This document shows positions 9,479 to 18,667 of a DNA stretch of 64,000 nt, piece after piece. Numbering within the stretch: position 1 is the first letter of the stretch; every line of letters starts with the position of its first letter. The stretch lies in NCBI GenBank assembly GCA_030035585.1, contig CM057482.1:15921001-15985000 (forward strand), in the 5' to 3' direction. The position numbers and the translations under genes were made by a program. Source of the stretch: Dugong dugon (lineage: Eukaryota > Chordata > Mammalia > Sirenia > Dugongidae). Below the pieces are notes generated by a model that worked only from the letters and a program-made list of their open reading frames with translations, was not told the origin of the DNA and did not search any database.

Positions 9479-9590
9479 GGATATATATATATACACATAT
9501 ATGTAGTTACACACTATATAATATAGATATGTGTGTATTACATATATACCTGTGTGTGTGTAGGTATGTGTGTGAGTGTATACAAACTCA
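9478..9590. repeat. AT/TG microsatellite
   Basis: Alternating purine-pyrimidine stretches of ATATAT, ACACATATATG and TGTGTGTG. The frames at 9373-9606 (plus) and 9538-9732 (minus) that cross it encode low-complexity residues and are not genes. Confidence 0.9.
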
Positions 9591-9713
9591 AACGGAAAGC
9601 AAGTGAATGATAAACACAAAATTCAGAATTGTGATTAGTCTTGATGGGAGAGGGGAACACAGAGGACTTCGAAGACATTGACAGGGGTCTAGTCCTTAAG
9701 GTGAGTGATGAAC

Positions 9714-9908
9714 TGTTGTTAGTTGCTGCCAAGTAGATTCCGACTCATGGCAACCCCATGTGTGCAGAGTAGAACAGCTCCATAGGGTTTTCAAGGCTGT
9801 GACCTTTCAGAAGCAGATCGCCAGGCTTATCTTCCAAGGCATCTTTGGGTGGGTTCAAACTGCCAACTTTTGGGCCAGTAGTCAAGCACTTAATCATTTG
9901 TGCTATGG
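9714..9908 (-). repeat. AfroSINE, B/C-like body
   Basis: GTTGTTAGTTGCTGCCAAG tail complement, then GGTTTTCAAGGCTGTGACC, AGAAGCAGATCGCCAGGC and GGTGGGTTCAAACTGCC at the B box, ending near TTGTGCTATGGG. The GCTGTGACCTTTC centre is also seen in the copy at 61452, suggesting a sister lineage. Confidence 0.9.
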
Positions 9909-9926
9909 GTATTTTTCTGTTTTTAT

Positions 9927-10540
9927 GTTGTTGTTGTTAGGTGCCATCGAGTCGGTTCTGACTCATAGTGAGACCCCATGTACAACAGAACAAAACACTG
10001 CCCGGTTCTGCACCATCCTTATAATCATTGCTGTGTTTGAGCCCACTGTTGCAGCCACTCTGTCAACCCATCTTGTTGAGGGTTTTCCTCTTTTTCACTG
10101 ACCCTCTACTTTACCAAATATGATGTCCTTCTCCAGGGATTGGTCCCCAACAATAACATGTCCAAAGTATGTGAGATAAAGTCTCGCCATCCTCACTTCT
10201 AAGGAGCATTCTGGCTGTACTTCTTCCAAGACAGATTTGTTCATTCTTCCTGGCAGTCCATGATATATTCAGCTTACTTCACCAACACCGTAATTCAAAG
10301 GCATCAATTCTTCTTCAGTCTTCCTTGTTCGTCATCCAGCTTTCGCATGCGTATGAGGTGATTGAAAATACCATGGCTTGGGACAGATGGTCCTCAAGGT
10401 GACATCTTTGCTTTTTAACACTTTAAAGATGTCTTTTGCAGCAAATTTGCCCAATGAAATATGTCATTTGATTTCTTGACTGCTGCTTCCATAGGTGTTG
10501 ATTGTGGATCCAAGTAAAATGAAATCCTTGACAACTTTCC
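9927..10540 (-). mobile_element. RTE (BovB-like) LINE, 3' 0.6 kb
   Basis: The longest RTE piece in the window. On the minus strand it encodes RTE C-terminal blocks in order: GSTINTYGSSSQEIK (10490-10440), KVLKSKDVT, a WTAR block (10245-10264), SVLEEVQPECS, YFGHVI and LEKDIIFGKVE (10105-10137), and it ends in the tail shared with AfroSINEs. At least two frameshifts and several stops interrupt the frame. RTE elements encode an apurinic endonuclease and a reverse transcriptase; both are missing because the copy is 5' truncated. Confidence 0.9.
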
Positions 10541-10689
10541 ATTTTTATACCTTATGCTAAATACACAAACATACACACACACCTCTTTTTTGTATATTTG
10601 AAACACTTTCTGTTAAAATGTTTCAATTAAGAAAAATGGACTTAAGTATAGACAGTTCACAGAAAATAAAATGTAAATGGCTCTTAAAT

Positions 10690-11600
10690 ATATGAAAAGA
10701 GGCGCAACCTCACTTATAACTTAAAACGTAAAACATAAAAATTAAAACTACACTGAAATACCGTGTTCTACCTGTCACATTGGCAAAGATCCAAAGTGTG
10801 ATAATGTACTTTGTTGGCGAGGAGGTAGAGAAACAAACACACTTCTAAATTACAGGTAGGTGTGATTTTGGCTCAACTTTCCTGGAAGGCAATTTGACAA
10901 CATATATCGAAACTACAAAGGAGACTTGGTGGCACACTGGTTAAGTGCTCAGCTCCCAACCCAATAGGTTGGTGGTTCGAACCCACCAGCCACTCCACTG
11001 GAGAAAGATGTGGCAGTCTGCTTCTGTAAAGATTACAGCCTTGGAAACCCTATGTGGCAGTTCTACTCTGTCCTATAGGGTCGCTAAGAGTCAGAATTGA
11101 CGCCATGGCAACAAGTTAATCAAAACTACAAATGTTCATAACCTTTGACCCGACCATTGTTAGGGATTTAGCCTTATAGATAAACTTGCAGAGTTGCAAA
11201 ATAACTTATGTATAAGGATATTCACTGCCATGGTGATCTTAATAGCAAAAAATTAGAAACATCTTATATGTCCATTAATAGGGTTCTAGTTAAATAAATT
11301 ATGGAAGATCAATAGGATCAAGTGCTGCGCAGCCCTTTAAATGCACGAGGCAATTCTCTGTGAGCTGATAAGGAAAGCGCTCCAAGATACATTGTTAGGT
11401 AAAAGAGCCTGTGGTAAGGTATGCTCCCATTTGGGTGAGAATAACGGTATGTGTGTGCAAGTACCTACACCATATATACATATGAATATAGGCTCATCCA
11501 CTCAGGGAATCTCTTTGGAAGGCTTTCCAGAAAACAATGTTTGCCTCTGATTGGAGGACCTGGGTGGTGGGAAAGGGTGGGGAGGAAGACTTACTTTCCA
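10690..11600 (+). repeat. Old L1 3' region, split by a SINE
   Basis: Left part 10690-10919 and right part 11133-11600 are collinear. They contain CTGTCACATTGGCAAAGATCC, GGAAGGCAATTTGACAACA, AAAATTAGAAACATCTTAT and a later GGGTGGGGAGGAAGACTTAC in the order of an L1M ORF2 end and 3' UTR. The AfroSINE at 10920-11122 lies between them. Confidence 0.65.
10920..11122 (+). repeat. AfroSINE, A body, full length with target duplication
   Basis: The best sense-strand specimen. Head GGAGACTTGGTGGCACACTG, A box TGGCACACTGG, B box GGTTCGAACCC, A-body centre, and tail AGAGTCAGAATTGACGCC. The target duplication AAACTACAAA lies at 10910-10919 and 11123-11132. It interrupts an old L1. Confidence 0.97.
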
Positions 11601-11609
11601 GTCTATCAC

Positions 11610-11806
11610 CTGTTGCTGTGGCATCGATTCTGACTCATAGCGACCCTATAGGACAGAGTAGAAGTGCCCCATAAGGTTTCCAAGGCTGAAAATCTTTATG
11701 CAAGCAGACTGCCACATCTTTCTCCCACAGAGAGGCTGGTGGGTTCTAATTGCCAACCTTTCAGTTAGCAGCTGAGCGCTTAACCACTGTGTGCCACCAG
11801 GGCTTC
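11610..11806 (-). repeat. AfroSINE, A body
   Basis: TTGCTGTGGCATCGATTCTG tail complement, CATAAGGTTTCCAAGGCTG, CCACATCTTTCTCCCAC, and a head complement ending CCACCAGGGCTTC. It lies 488 bp from the sense copy at 10920, so the pair is an inverted repeat of about 200 bp arms. Confidence 0.94.
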
Positions 11807-11816
11807 TTTTCGATTA

Positions 11817-11876
11817 AAAAAAAAAAAAACACAAACCCGTTGCCATCAAGTCGATTCTGACTCATAGCGACCCTAT
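11817..11876 (-). repeat. AfroSINE tail fragment with A-run
   Basis: An A-run precedes CCCGTTGCCATCAAGTCG and stops at CATAGCGACCCTAT. Only the last 45 bp or so of an A-type tail are present, head to head with the sense copy at 11886. The rest of this copy is not found on the far side of 11886-12055. Confidence 0.85.
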
Positions 11877-11885
11877 ATTAGACCC

Positions 11886-12055
11886 GGAGTCCCTGGGCAG
11901 TGCAAAGAGTTAAGCATTTGGTTGCTGAGAAATTGGCAGTTTGAGTCCACCCAAAGGCGTCTCAGAAGGCCTGGTGATCTGCTTCCGAAAAATCAGCCAC
12001 TGAAAACTGTGTGGAGCATAGTTGTACTCTGACACATGTGGGGTCGCCATGAGTC
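11886..12055 (+). repeat. AfroSINE, B body, tail-less
   Basis: Starts GGAGTCCCTGGGCAGTGC, has the B box GTTTGAGTCCACCC and the B-body AAAATCAGCCACTGAAAA, and ends at CATGAGTCAG before the palindromic tail. The adjacent inverted tail fragment is A-type (ACCCTAT), so the two pieces probably come from separate insertions. Confidence 0.9.
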
Positions 12056-12059
12056 AGAG

Positions 12060-12660
12060 CCTGTTTGTTATATATCAGATCTATCAGCTCCTTTCTGCCT
12101 TAGCTGTCTCTGCTGACCAGCTCTTTGTGACCTTAGCCCTTGGCACAGAGGTACAACCTAACCTGCTGATGCTGCTGCCCCTAGCCCATCTCCTGGGCTT
12201 TCCTGTTAGCCTTCCCACCCCAAGACCACACCCAGCACCCGTGCCTGCCAACCCAGACATACAGGAGGATCCACCTCCACAGAGCAAGTCTTCAATCAAT
12301 TTCTTCCCCTTATCCCCTGCGCAGGTAATCCTGAACCACAGTTTAATACAGCATCTCAGGGAACAGTCCCTTGGGAGGGAGCAGTCAGCTGCACTTAGCT
12401 GCAGCCAGCCAGTAGCACAGCCTCATACAGGCTCTTCCTCCTTCTCTGCTACACTGTGTCCCTCTCTCTTGCTTCCTAGCACTGTACTTCCTAGTAAAGT
12501 CATGGCACATGGATCCTCTGCCTCAGCCTCTGCATTTTGGGGGACTCAAGCAAAGACAAGCCCTTTTGTATCTCTGGATTTGGTTCCAAGTGTATGTGCC
12601 TGCAAATACGTATGTGTGTGTCTAAATACTAATATGCACTTTGAATCTCCAAGAGGGAGA
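12060..12660. other. Unassigned; contains a 223-codon chance frame
   Basis: A plus frame from 12022 to 12693 begins inside the AfroSINE and ends inside the RTE-derived element at 12672, so its start and end are mobile-element sequence. The middle is Pro/Ser/Leu-rich with no domain, signal or cysteine pattern. I treat it as a fortuitous frame in unclassified DNA; a remnant of an unrecognised repeat is possible. Confidence 0.5.
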
Positions 12661-12671
12661 TGTTATTATGA

Positions 12672-13115
12672 GTTGCCATCGAGTTGGCTCTGACTCACGG
12701 TGACCCCGTGTGTAACAGAAGGAAATGCTGCCTGGTCCTGGCCATCTTCATGATCGTGGGTATGTTTGAGCCCACTCTTGCGGCCGTGGAGTCAATCCAT
12801 CTCGTCGAGTGTTTCCCTTGCCTTCCCTGGCCCTCCACTTTACCAAAAATGATGACCTTCTCTAGCGGCCAGTCCCTCCTGATGACATGTCCAAAGCAGG
12901 TGAGTTGAAATCTCAGACAATATCCTGTGATCCATGAGGTTTTCATTGGCTAATTTTCAGAAGTAGATTGCCAGGCCTTTCTTCCTAGTCTGCCTTAGTC
13001 TGGAAGCTCTCCTGAAACCCGTCCACCGTGGGTGACCCTGCTGGTATTTGAAATACTGGTGGTATAGCTTCCAATATCACAGCAACATGCCAGCCACCAC
13101 AGTACGACACACTGA
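12672..13115 (-). mobile_element. Composite SINE with long RTE-derived 3' module
   Basis: From its 3' end (left): tail complement, then about 230 bp that on the minus strand encode RTE C-terminal residues (FGHVIRRD near 12876-12897, then GKVEGQ and TRWIDS). This is followed by a SINE-type body whose complement reads GGTTTTCATTGGCTAATTTTC, GAAGTAGATTGCCAGGCC, GTCTGCCTTAGTCTGGAAGC and a GGTATTTGAAATACTGGTGG segment. The same order of modules recurs at 31695-32112. The tRNA head is missing or unrecognisable. Confidence 0.82.
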
Positions 13116-13357
13116 CAGATGAGTGATGGGGACAGAGTAGCACATATATACACGCCCTGCACTTATTAGATAGATTAGATAGATTCCAGACCCCCTTTCC
13201 AGGTGCACCTGTTAACTTCCTGGCATTCCACGGAGTGCAGTTGGTAAATCGGGTAACCACTACTCCACCCCACACTGCCTCAAGTTCCTCTGGAGCCACC
13301 CCAGCCAAGCCTCTGCCTTTATCCTATGACACAACAAAACAAAGCAAACAAATGAAC

Positions 13358-13551
13358 AGCTGCTATCAATTCTGACTCATGGAGACCCCGTGTGTTGCAC
13401 GGTAGAACTGCCCCACAGGATTTTCACGGCTGTGATCTTTCGGAAGCAGATCTGCAGGCCTTTCTTCCCAGGTGCCTCTGGGTGGGTTTGAACTGTCAAC
13501 CTTTCAGTCAGTAGTCAAGCACTTAACTGTTTGCACCTCCCAGAGACTCCT
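13358..13551 (-). repeat. AfroSINE, B/C-like body
   Basis: GCTATCAATTCTGACTCATGG tail complement, TTTTCACGGCTGTGATCTTT, GGAAGCAGATCTGCAGGCC, and a TGGGTTTGAACTG B box, ending ACCTCCCAGAGACTCC. A short tail scrap (AACTCATGACAACCCCC) follows at 13553-13570. Confidence 0.92.
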
Positions 13552-13789
13552 TAACTCATGACAACCCCCTTGTAAACGGAAGGCCCTGCTCCTGTCCTTA
13601 TCGTTCTCCTCTTCCAGTTAAGCATCTTTAGCTCCTTTAATAAGATCTCTGACAGGCTCCCAGACCCCTCCCCAGCGCAGCCCCTCTCCTCTCAATAGTC
13701 TTCAAACCTTGATGTGTTTTTAAATCTGACACCTAAAAGTAAACGAGGATCTTTGAAAGTGGCTGGACGAGCACAGACAAAAGGGAGGC

Positions 13790-14105
13790 TGTCACACTTT
13801 GGGTCTGGCCACATTGCCTTGGCCCAGGCAGTGTCCGAGGGGGAGGCCTCCCTGTTTAACAGCCACATCACACTGCTGGGTTATATTGACCTTGTGGTCA
13901 ACAGACGCCCCCAGGTCTTTTACACAAGCCAGGCAGCAAGCGAGCCTCTGCATCCTGTACTTAGGCAATCGATTTTCCTGAACCTGAAATGCAAGGCATT
14001 GCACATCCCTGTTAAGCTCTATCCTGCTCCCATCAGCTGCTTGCCCAGGCCTGCCGAGATCATTTCAGATCTTAAATTGATGGAGTTGGAGAACTCAGGC
14101 CTTAG
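13790..14105 (-). repeat. Possible CR1/L3-type ancient LINE remnant
   Basis: The series TTGACCTTGTGGTCAACAGACG, CCCCCAGGTCTTTTACAC, TCCTGTACTTAGGCAATCG and CCTGAAATGCAAGGCATTGC resembles the conserved end of CR1/L3-type vertebrate LINEs as I remember it. The strand is a guess. The 139-codon plus frame at 13714-14133 has no domain. Confidence 0.35.
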
Positions 14106-15379
14106 GCTGGTTTTGCACAAAACAACTGTGTGACTTTGAACGAGTTCTGCCCCTTCTTTGGGTGGGAAATTGTGATCTTCAAGGTCTCCCCTGGCCTGAC
14201 ACTCAGAGAAACACCTGGAATATCACCCCACTCGACCACTCCCCCAGGGTTGTGATAAGCCTGCCTTCTATGTCTGCATGCAAGGAGCTGCTGATAGCTG
14301 CTTGTTGACGAGTTTAGGACCAGGGAGAGATCTTGAAGGCAGCACCACAGTGACCTCCCTTTAGGTCAAAATCAAACCATCCATCAACCCGTTTTGGTTA
14401 GGTTTGTTCAATGAGCTATGAAACCACTAACTGATTTATGACCCAGCCTACATTTTGGTCCAACTTCTTTTTCCTATTCTGTCTTTGCCCTCCATTGTCT
14501 ACTATGTGTGAAAACACCTAGGACAGGGTCTGGCCGGAAGTCTAAGGAACATATGTGTTCTTTTTCCTCCCATCTTAGCCCTGCTACAAATACAGACTCT
14601 GCTTCAGATGTCCTGCTTCTTTTATACCTGATAGCCACGCGATTCCATGGCCTTGAGAAACAGGCATGGCCTTTGTGATAAAAAAACGTTTCTCCACCTC
14701 ACCGCTAGGCTTGGGCAGAGTGGTCCCCAGGTGGTCCCCAGGGGGCTGACCTCTGGAAAACTCCATATTACTCCAATCGATCTTGGACCAAGGAAAGGAG
14801 TCATCTAACCTGTTTCCCATTAGTTTGGGGCTAGGAACTGGGTTTTATGTCCTTCCTCCATGTTTCCAAAGCTGAACCCCATTTGAAAGACCACTTTGAG
14901 CAGCTCGGGACATTCTTCTTCCAAGAACACATTTAGTGCACATCCAGGAAGTGATTTAAAATTTTTTTAAAATAAAAATAAAAAAAAAAGCTCTTCTCCA
15001 AAACACGTATCTAATAGGTGGAACAAATGATAATAATATGTCTAAAGAAAGAGAAAGTGAAAAACACTTGCCCTTCCCTGTGAACTGAGCAAAATTCTCT
15101 CCCTGGGTTGTCGGAAGGATTAAATGCAACAATCCGTGTGGTCTCTTTTGGTACATTATAGGTGCTTCTTAATCTTTTTGATTTGTCTTTTTCAGGCCAG
15201 GTCTATTGGTTTCAGTTATTCAAGTGTTAGAGCAGGAGGAGGGCAGTAAAGAGCTGCTAATTCATCCTCTGGACAGGAGAGGCCACTGAGTCCCAAAGAG
15301 GTGGGAAGGAGACACAGTCAAGGGCAGAGCCCTTGTTAGCGCTCCTGCTCCTGCCAGGAGACTTTGCACATTCACACGG
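14106..15379. other. Unassigned, with a MIR scrap
   Basis: About 15105-15175 (GGGTTGTCGGAAGGATTAAATG ... ATTATAGGTGCTTC) is a MIR 3' scrap on the plus strand. 14946-14990 is an A/T-rich run. The rest is unique by eye with no coding evidence. Confidence 0.45.
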
Positions 15380-15790
15380 TGATGATAAAGCTAACGTGCA
15401 TTTGAGGCTCACTATGTGCTATCGTTGTTCTGCTGCTTAATCCTCATAATAACCTTGTGAGGAAGATGTTACAGCGAAAACTGTGAGAGCTGGAACTCAA
15501 TGAGGCTGCCTTATTTTTCCGCCTTTGACAGGGTATAGGCTTACCACTTTTCTATTGCTCGTTCTAGTGGAAAATACTTGCCTTTTCCTTGTCTAACTGG
15601 TTTCCACCTTACACAGGTTCTGGCTTTTGCAGGTTTTATTGTATTATTTTTCCAAGTTTACAGATGGGGAAACAGGGACGCAGAGAGGGTACGCGGCTAC
15701 TCAAGGTTACATAGTTAGTAAGTGGGGGGCAGGGCTTCAAACCCCGCAGGCCGGACTCAAAGTTTCTGCTGTAATCATTGCACACATGCC
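15380..15790 (-). repeat. MIR SINE in two pieces
   Basis: 15400-15488 (ATTTGAGGCTCACTATGTGC, AATCCTCATAATAACCTTGTG) and 15637-15790 (TTTACAGATGGGGAAACAGG, GTTACATAGTTAGTAAGTGG, TCAAACCCCGCAGG) are consecutive parts of one minus-strand MIR. About 150 bp of unclassified DNA separates them. Confidence 0.75.
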
Positions 15791-15814
15791 TCTTCCACGG
15801 CCTTAAACGTGTTA

Positions 15815-16003
15815 CTGTTGAGGTGATTTCAACTGATAGCAAGCCCATATGTTACAGAGTATAACTGCGCCATAGAGTTTTCTTGGCTGTGATCTTTACA
15901 GAAGCAGATCACCAGGCCTTTCTTCCACAGCGCCACTGTGTGGGTTCAAACCTCCAACCTTTCCATTAGCAGTCAAGTGCAAACATTTGTGTCTTAGGGG
16001 CTG
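15815..16003 (-). repeat. AfroSINE, C body, old
   Basis: GTTGAGGTGATTTCAACTG tail complement, GAGTTTTCTTGGCTGTGATC, GAAGCAGATCACCAGGCC, and GGGTTCAAACCTCC at the B box. The head is eroded after AACATTTGTG. One of the more diverged copies. Confidence 0.88.
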
Positions 16004-16189
16004 CAAATCCTTAAGGACTCAAAGGGCTGAAGCAATGACTAGCAGAGAGCGGTGACCTTTTGGGTAAAGGGGAATCTTTCCAGAACTGTCTTCCGAGTTC
16101 TTGGGCTAGTTTCCCTGCTTCTCCTCTTGCTCCTGTGAGTTGCTTTCCACGCAGCTGTCAGTTCTATCCTTGTCAACTACTATTCATGC

Positions 16190-16715
16190 AATGCCACTCC
16201 TCTGCTCCGTTCCCTCCAAAGGCTCCCCATCACGCGGGAAATAAAAGCTACACACACCCTTTCCTGGTGCGTGTAGCTGCACATATGACCCTCCACCATG
16301 TGGCCTTGGTCTGTCTCTCTGAGCTCATGCTTACTCCCCCTCCAGCCACACAGGCCTCCCTGCTGCCCCTTGAACAGAAGACGTCATTGACTAGTCAGAG
16401 GCTACGCACCTGCTGTTCCACATGCCGGGAATGCTCTCGCCCTGGGTTTTGTTTAGGTCTCTGCACAAACGTCACCTCCTTGGAAAGGCTTTCCTTGAGC
16501 CCTCTGAAGTTCTCCTGTCCTTCGCCCGCTCCCATTCTCTGTCCCCAGCCCCTGTTTTATTTCTCTTCATGGTACCTATCACACCCTGACCCTGATTTGC
16601 ATGATCGATTTGTCCCTCTGTTGATTGTCTCCCCACTAGAAGGCGGAAGCACTGTGAGCTCATTGCTATATCCCTGAAGCCTAGTGCAGTGCCTGGTTAC
16701 AGTCAATATTTTGGA
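16190..16715 (+). repeat. L2 LINE, 3' region
   Basis: Long collinear match to the L2 3' end: CACATGCCGGGAATGCTCTC, AACGTCACCTCCTTGGAAAG, GGCTTTCCTTGAGCCC, TTTTATTTCTCTTCATGG, GATTGTCTCCCCACTAGAAG and CTAGTGCAGTGCCTGG. The 205-codon frame at 16060-16677 is this L2 read through by chance, not an exon. Confidence 0.87.
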
Positions 16716-16840
16716 GACAATGTGCTATACTCCTGCACCCTTTGTTTCTAAGCTCAAGTCACTGCTAGAATAGTGGCATTTCAGGCACCTTGATAACACG
16801 CAAGGCTAGCGGGCAGGGAATCCAGCAGTAGTACTTCTTC

Positions 16841-17220
16841 TTTGAGGTGAACATCACATGACATGAAATTAACCATTTTAAAGAGTACAATCCAGTTACA
16901 TTTAGGACATTCACACTGTCGTGCAACCATCACCTCTATCAAGTTCTAAAACGTTTTTGTCACCACGAAAGGAAACCCAGCACCCATTAAGCAGTCAGTT
17001 CCCATTTCCCCCATCTCCCCAAACCCTGGCAAACGCTAATCTGCTTTCTGTCCCTATGGATTCACCTATTCTGGATAGTTCCTATAAATGGAACCATGTA
17101 GTAAGTAGTCTCTTGCATCTGGCTTCTTTCACTTAGCATAATGTTTTTGAGGTTCACCCACATTTTAGCAAGTATCATTACTTCATTCCTTTTAATGGCT
17201 GAATAATATTCCCCAGCAGT
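16841..17220 (-). repeat. L1M 3' end, antisense
   Basis: TTTGAGGTGAACATCACATG, TTCACACTGTCGTGCAACCA, TCACCTCTATCAAG, CTTTCTGTCCCTATGG, CTTAGCATAATGTTTTTGAGG and GGCTGAATAATATTCC are the classic antisense L1M 3' UTR and ORF2 end. A second copy of the same part lies at 20041-20400. Confidence 0.85.
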
Positions 17221-18667
17221 GCTTCTTTATCCATGTGGAAGGCAATGGTTCCTTTCCTAAGCCAGGCTTTCTCTGAGGCTAGGCAGGTGGATACAGAACA
17301 TGTGAAAGAATTCAAAGAGAAAAGGGAGGGAGGAAGGAGAGAGACAGGACTCAGTACACGTAGCTTCCATGCCATGAGGCATGCTTGTGACATTCAAGGA
17401 TCAGGAACAAGTAGACCCCTGAGTTAGGTGGTCCCCAAACGGGCATGAGGACTCAGAAGCACAGATTTTGTCCTGTGCTCCCCCATCTGCCCAATTTTCC
17501 CATCACTTCTTTTTATTCTTTCACATTGCTCTTTGACAAGGCTGCCCTGTCCCCAGTTTGCTGTTCTGGGAAGAATATGGAAGTCCATTTGGCCCCTAAA
17601 CTTTGGAGAGGCCCTATCTCCTTCCCTGGGAACAGCTCTGGAGGGTACAGATCAGGGATGCTGCAGGGGTCCTGCTGCAGAGGTCCTTCTGCAGGGGCCA
17701 CAGGAGGCCTGTGCCCCACTCCCTCGTTAGCTGCTGGGGGGCTTTGGCTCCGCACTGCATTGGGGATTCAGGAGACAGGCCAGGGCAGATGTGCCTCCCA
17801 CAGTCGGAAGGGGCTGCAGCCTCTCTCCCTCCCTCCCTCCCTCCGCAGGCAGAGGCTTCCTGGGGAGGTTTAATTAAATACAGAGACCTTGTTTCCCCTG
17901 GACTTTGGAGAGCCAGTTCTCTACACCTGGGGCTGAACTTACATCACACCAGGGAGCCTGACCAATTGAAATATTGACTCATGTCAGGGTTGGAAGGCTT
18001 CTGATGTCCCGGGTTTCTTTTCCTTGAATGGTTTTGGAAATTACAGATTCCCTTCCAACTCAAACTGGTTTGCTCAGCGCCTTTTTCTTCTCTCCTCTAT
18101 GTTTCATTTTGAACCTTGGTTTGGTAAGTGGTTCACAGAAGCAATTCGGTTTTGGGTTTGGTTCAAGGATCCACAACTGCATGCAGTTAGTTTTGGTCTG
18201 GGGTGCGTGGTTCAGACCAGTCTGAGGCTTTGGTTCGGAGAGAGAGGACAAAGCTCACTCTCAGAGCGAAAGCTACAGACACATCGCCACCTCCTCCACC
18301 CGCGGCCCCCACTGCAGGCCTGGCCCCTGCCTGCACTGCATTTAGACCGGGCGCCTCGGCCCTAAAACCCCAGTGACTCTCCCGAGGGCAACACTCTTTG
18401 ATTGATTTTGAAACTGTGACAGTAAAACGGTTAATAAAAACCCAATAGATCTCTACAGAGGTGCTTTCCACGCGCCCCAGCCCTTCTGAAAGGAGGGCTA
18501 TTCATCACGCTGGCACAGCCGCCTGGCCCAGAGCACCTCACACCAAGGAGGGGTTGTGTAACCAATGCCAGGCTCCTGCAAGGACCCCCCACTTCCCCTC
18601 TGTCTGCCTTTAGCCTCGCCATAGACGGAAATGTCTGCCTCCGGTGGTCCAGCTTCCCCTTTCTTCA
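17221..18667. other. Unassigned, with CCCT and TTTGGTTC repeats
   Basis: 17820-17845 is a short (CCCT)n run. 18100-18245 carries several TTTGGTTC or TTTGGTAA units (GGTTTGGTAAGTGGTTC, TTTTGGGTTTGGTTC, GGCTTTGGTTCGG), possibly the remains of an old DNA element that I cannot name. Frames here overlap in several phases and show no domain. Confidence 0.4.

Noticed and set aside
12022-12693. 223-codon plus-strand open frame, one of the longest in the window
   Set aside because: It begins in an AfroSINE and ends in an RTE-derived element. The middle has no domain, and codon content is ordinary for non-coding DNA.
16060-16677. 205-codon plus-strand frame
   Set aside because: It coincides with a recognisable L2 LINE 3' region.
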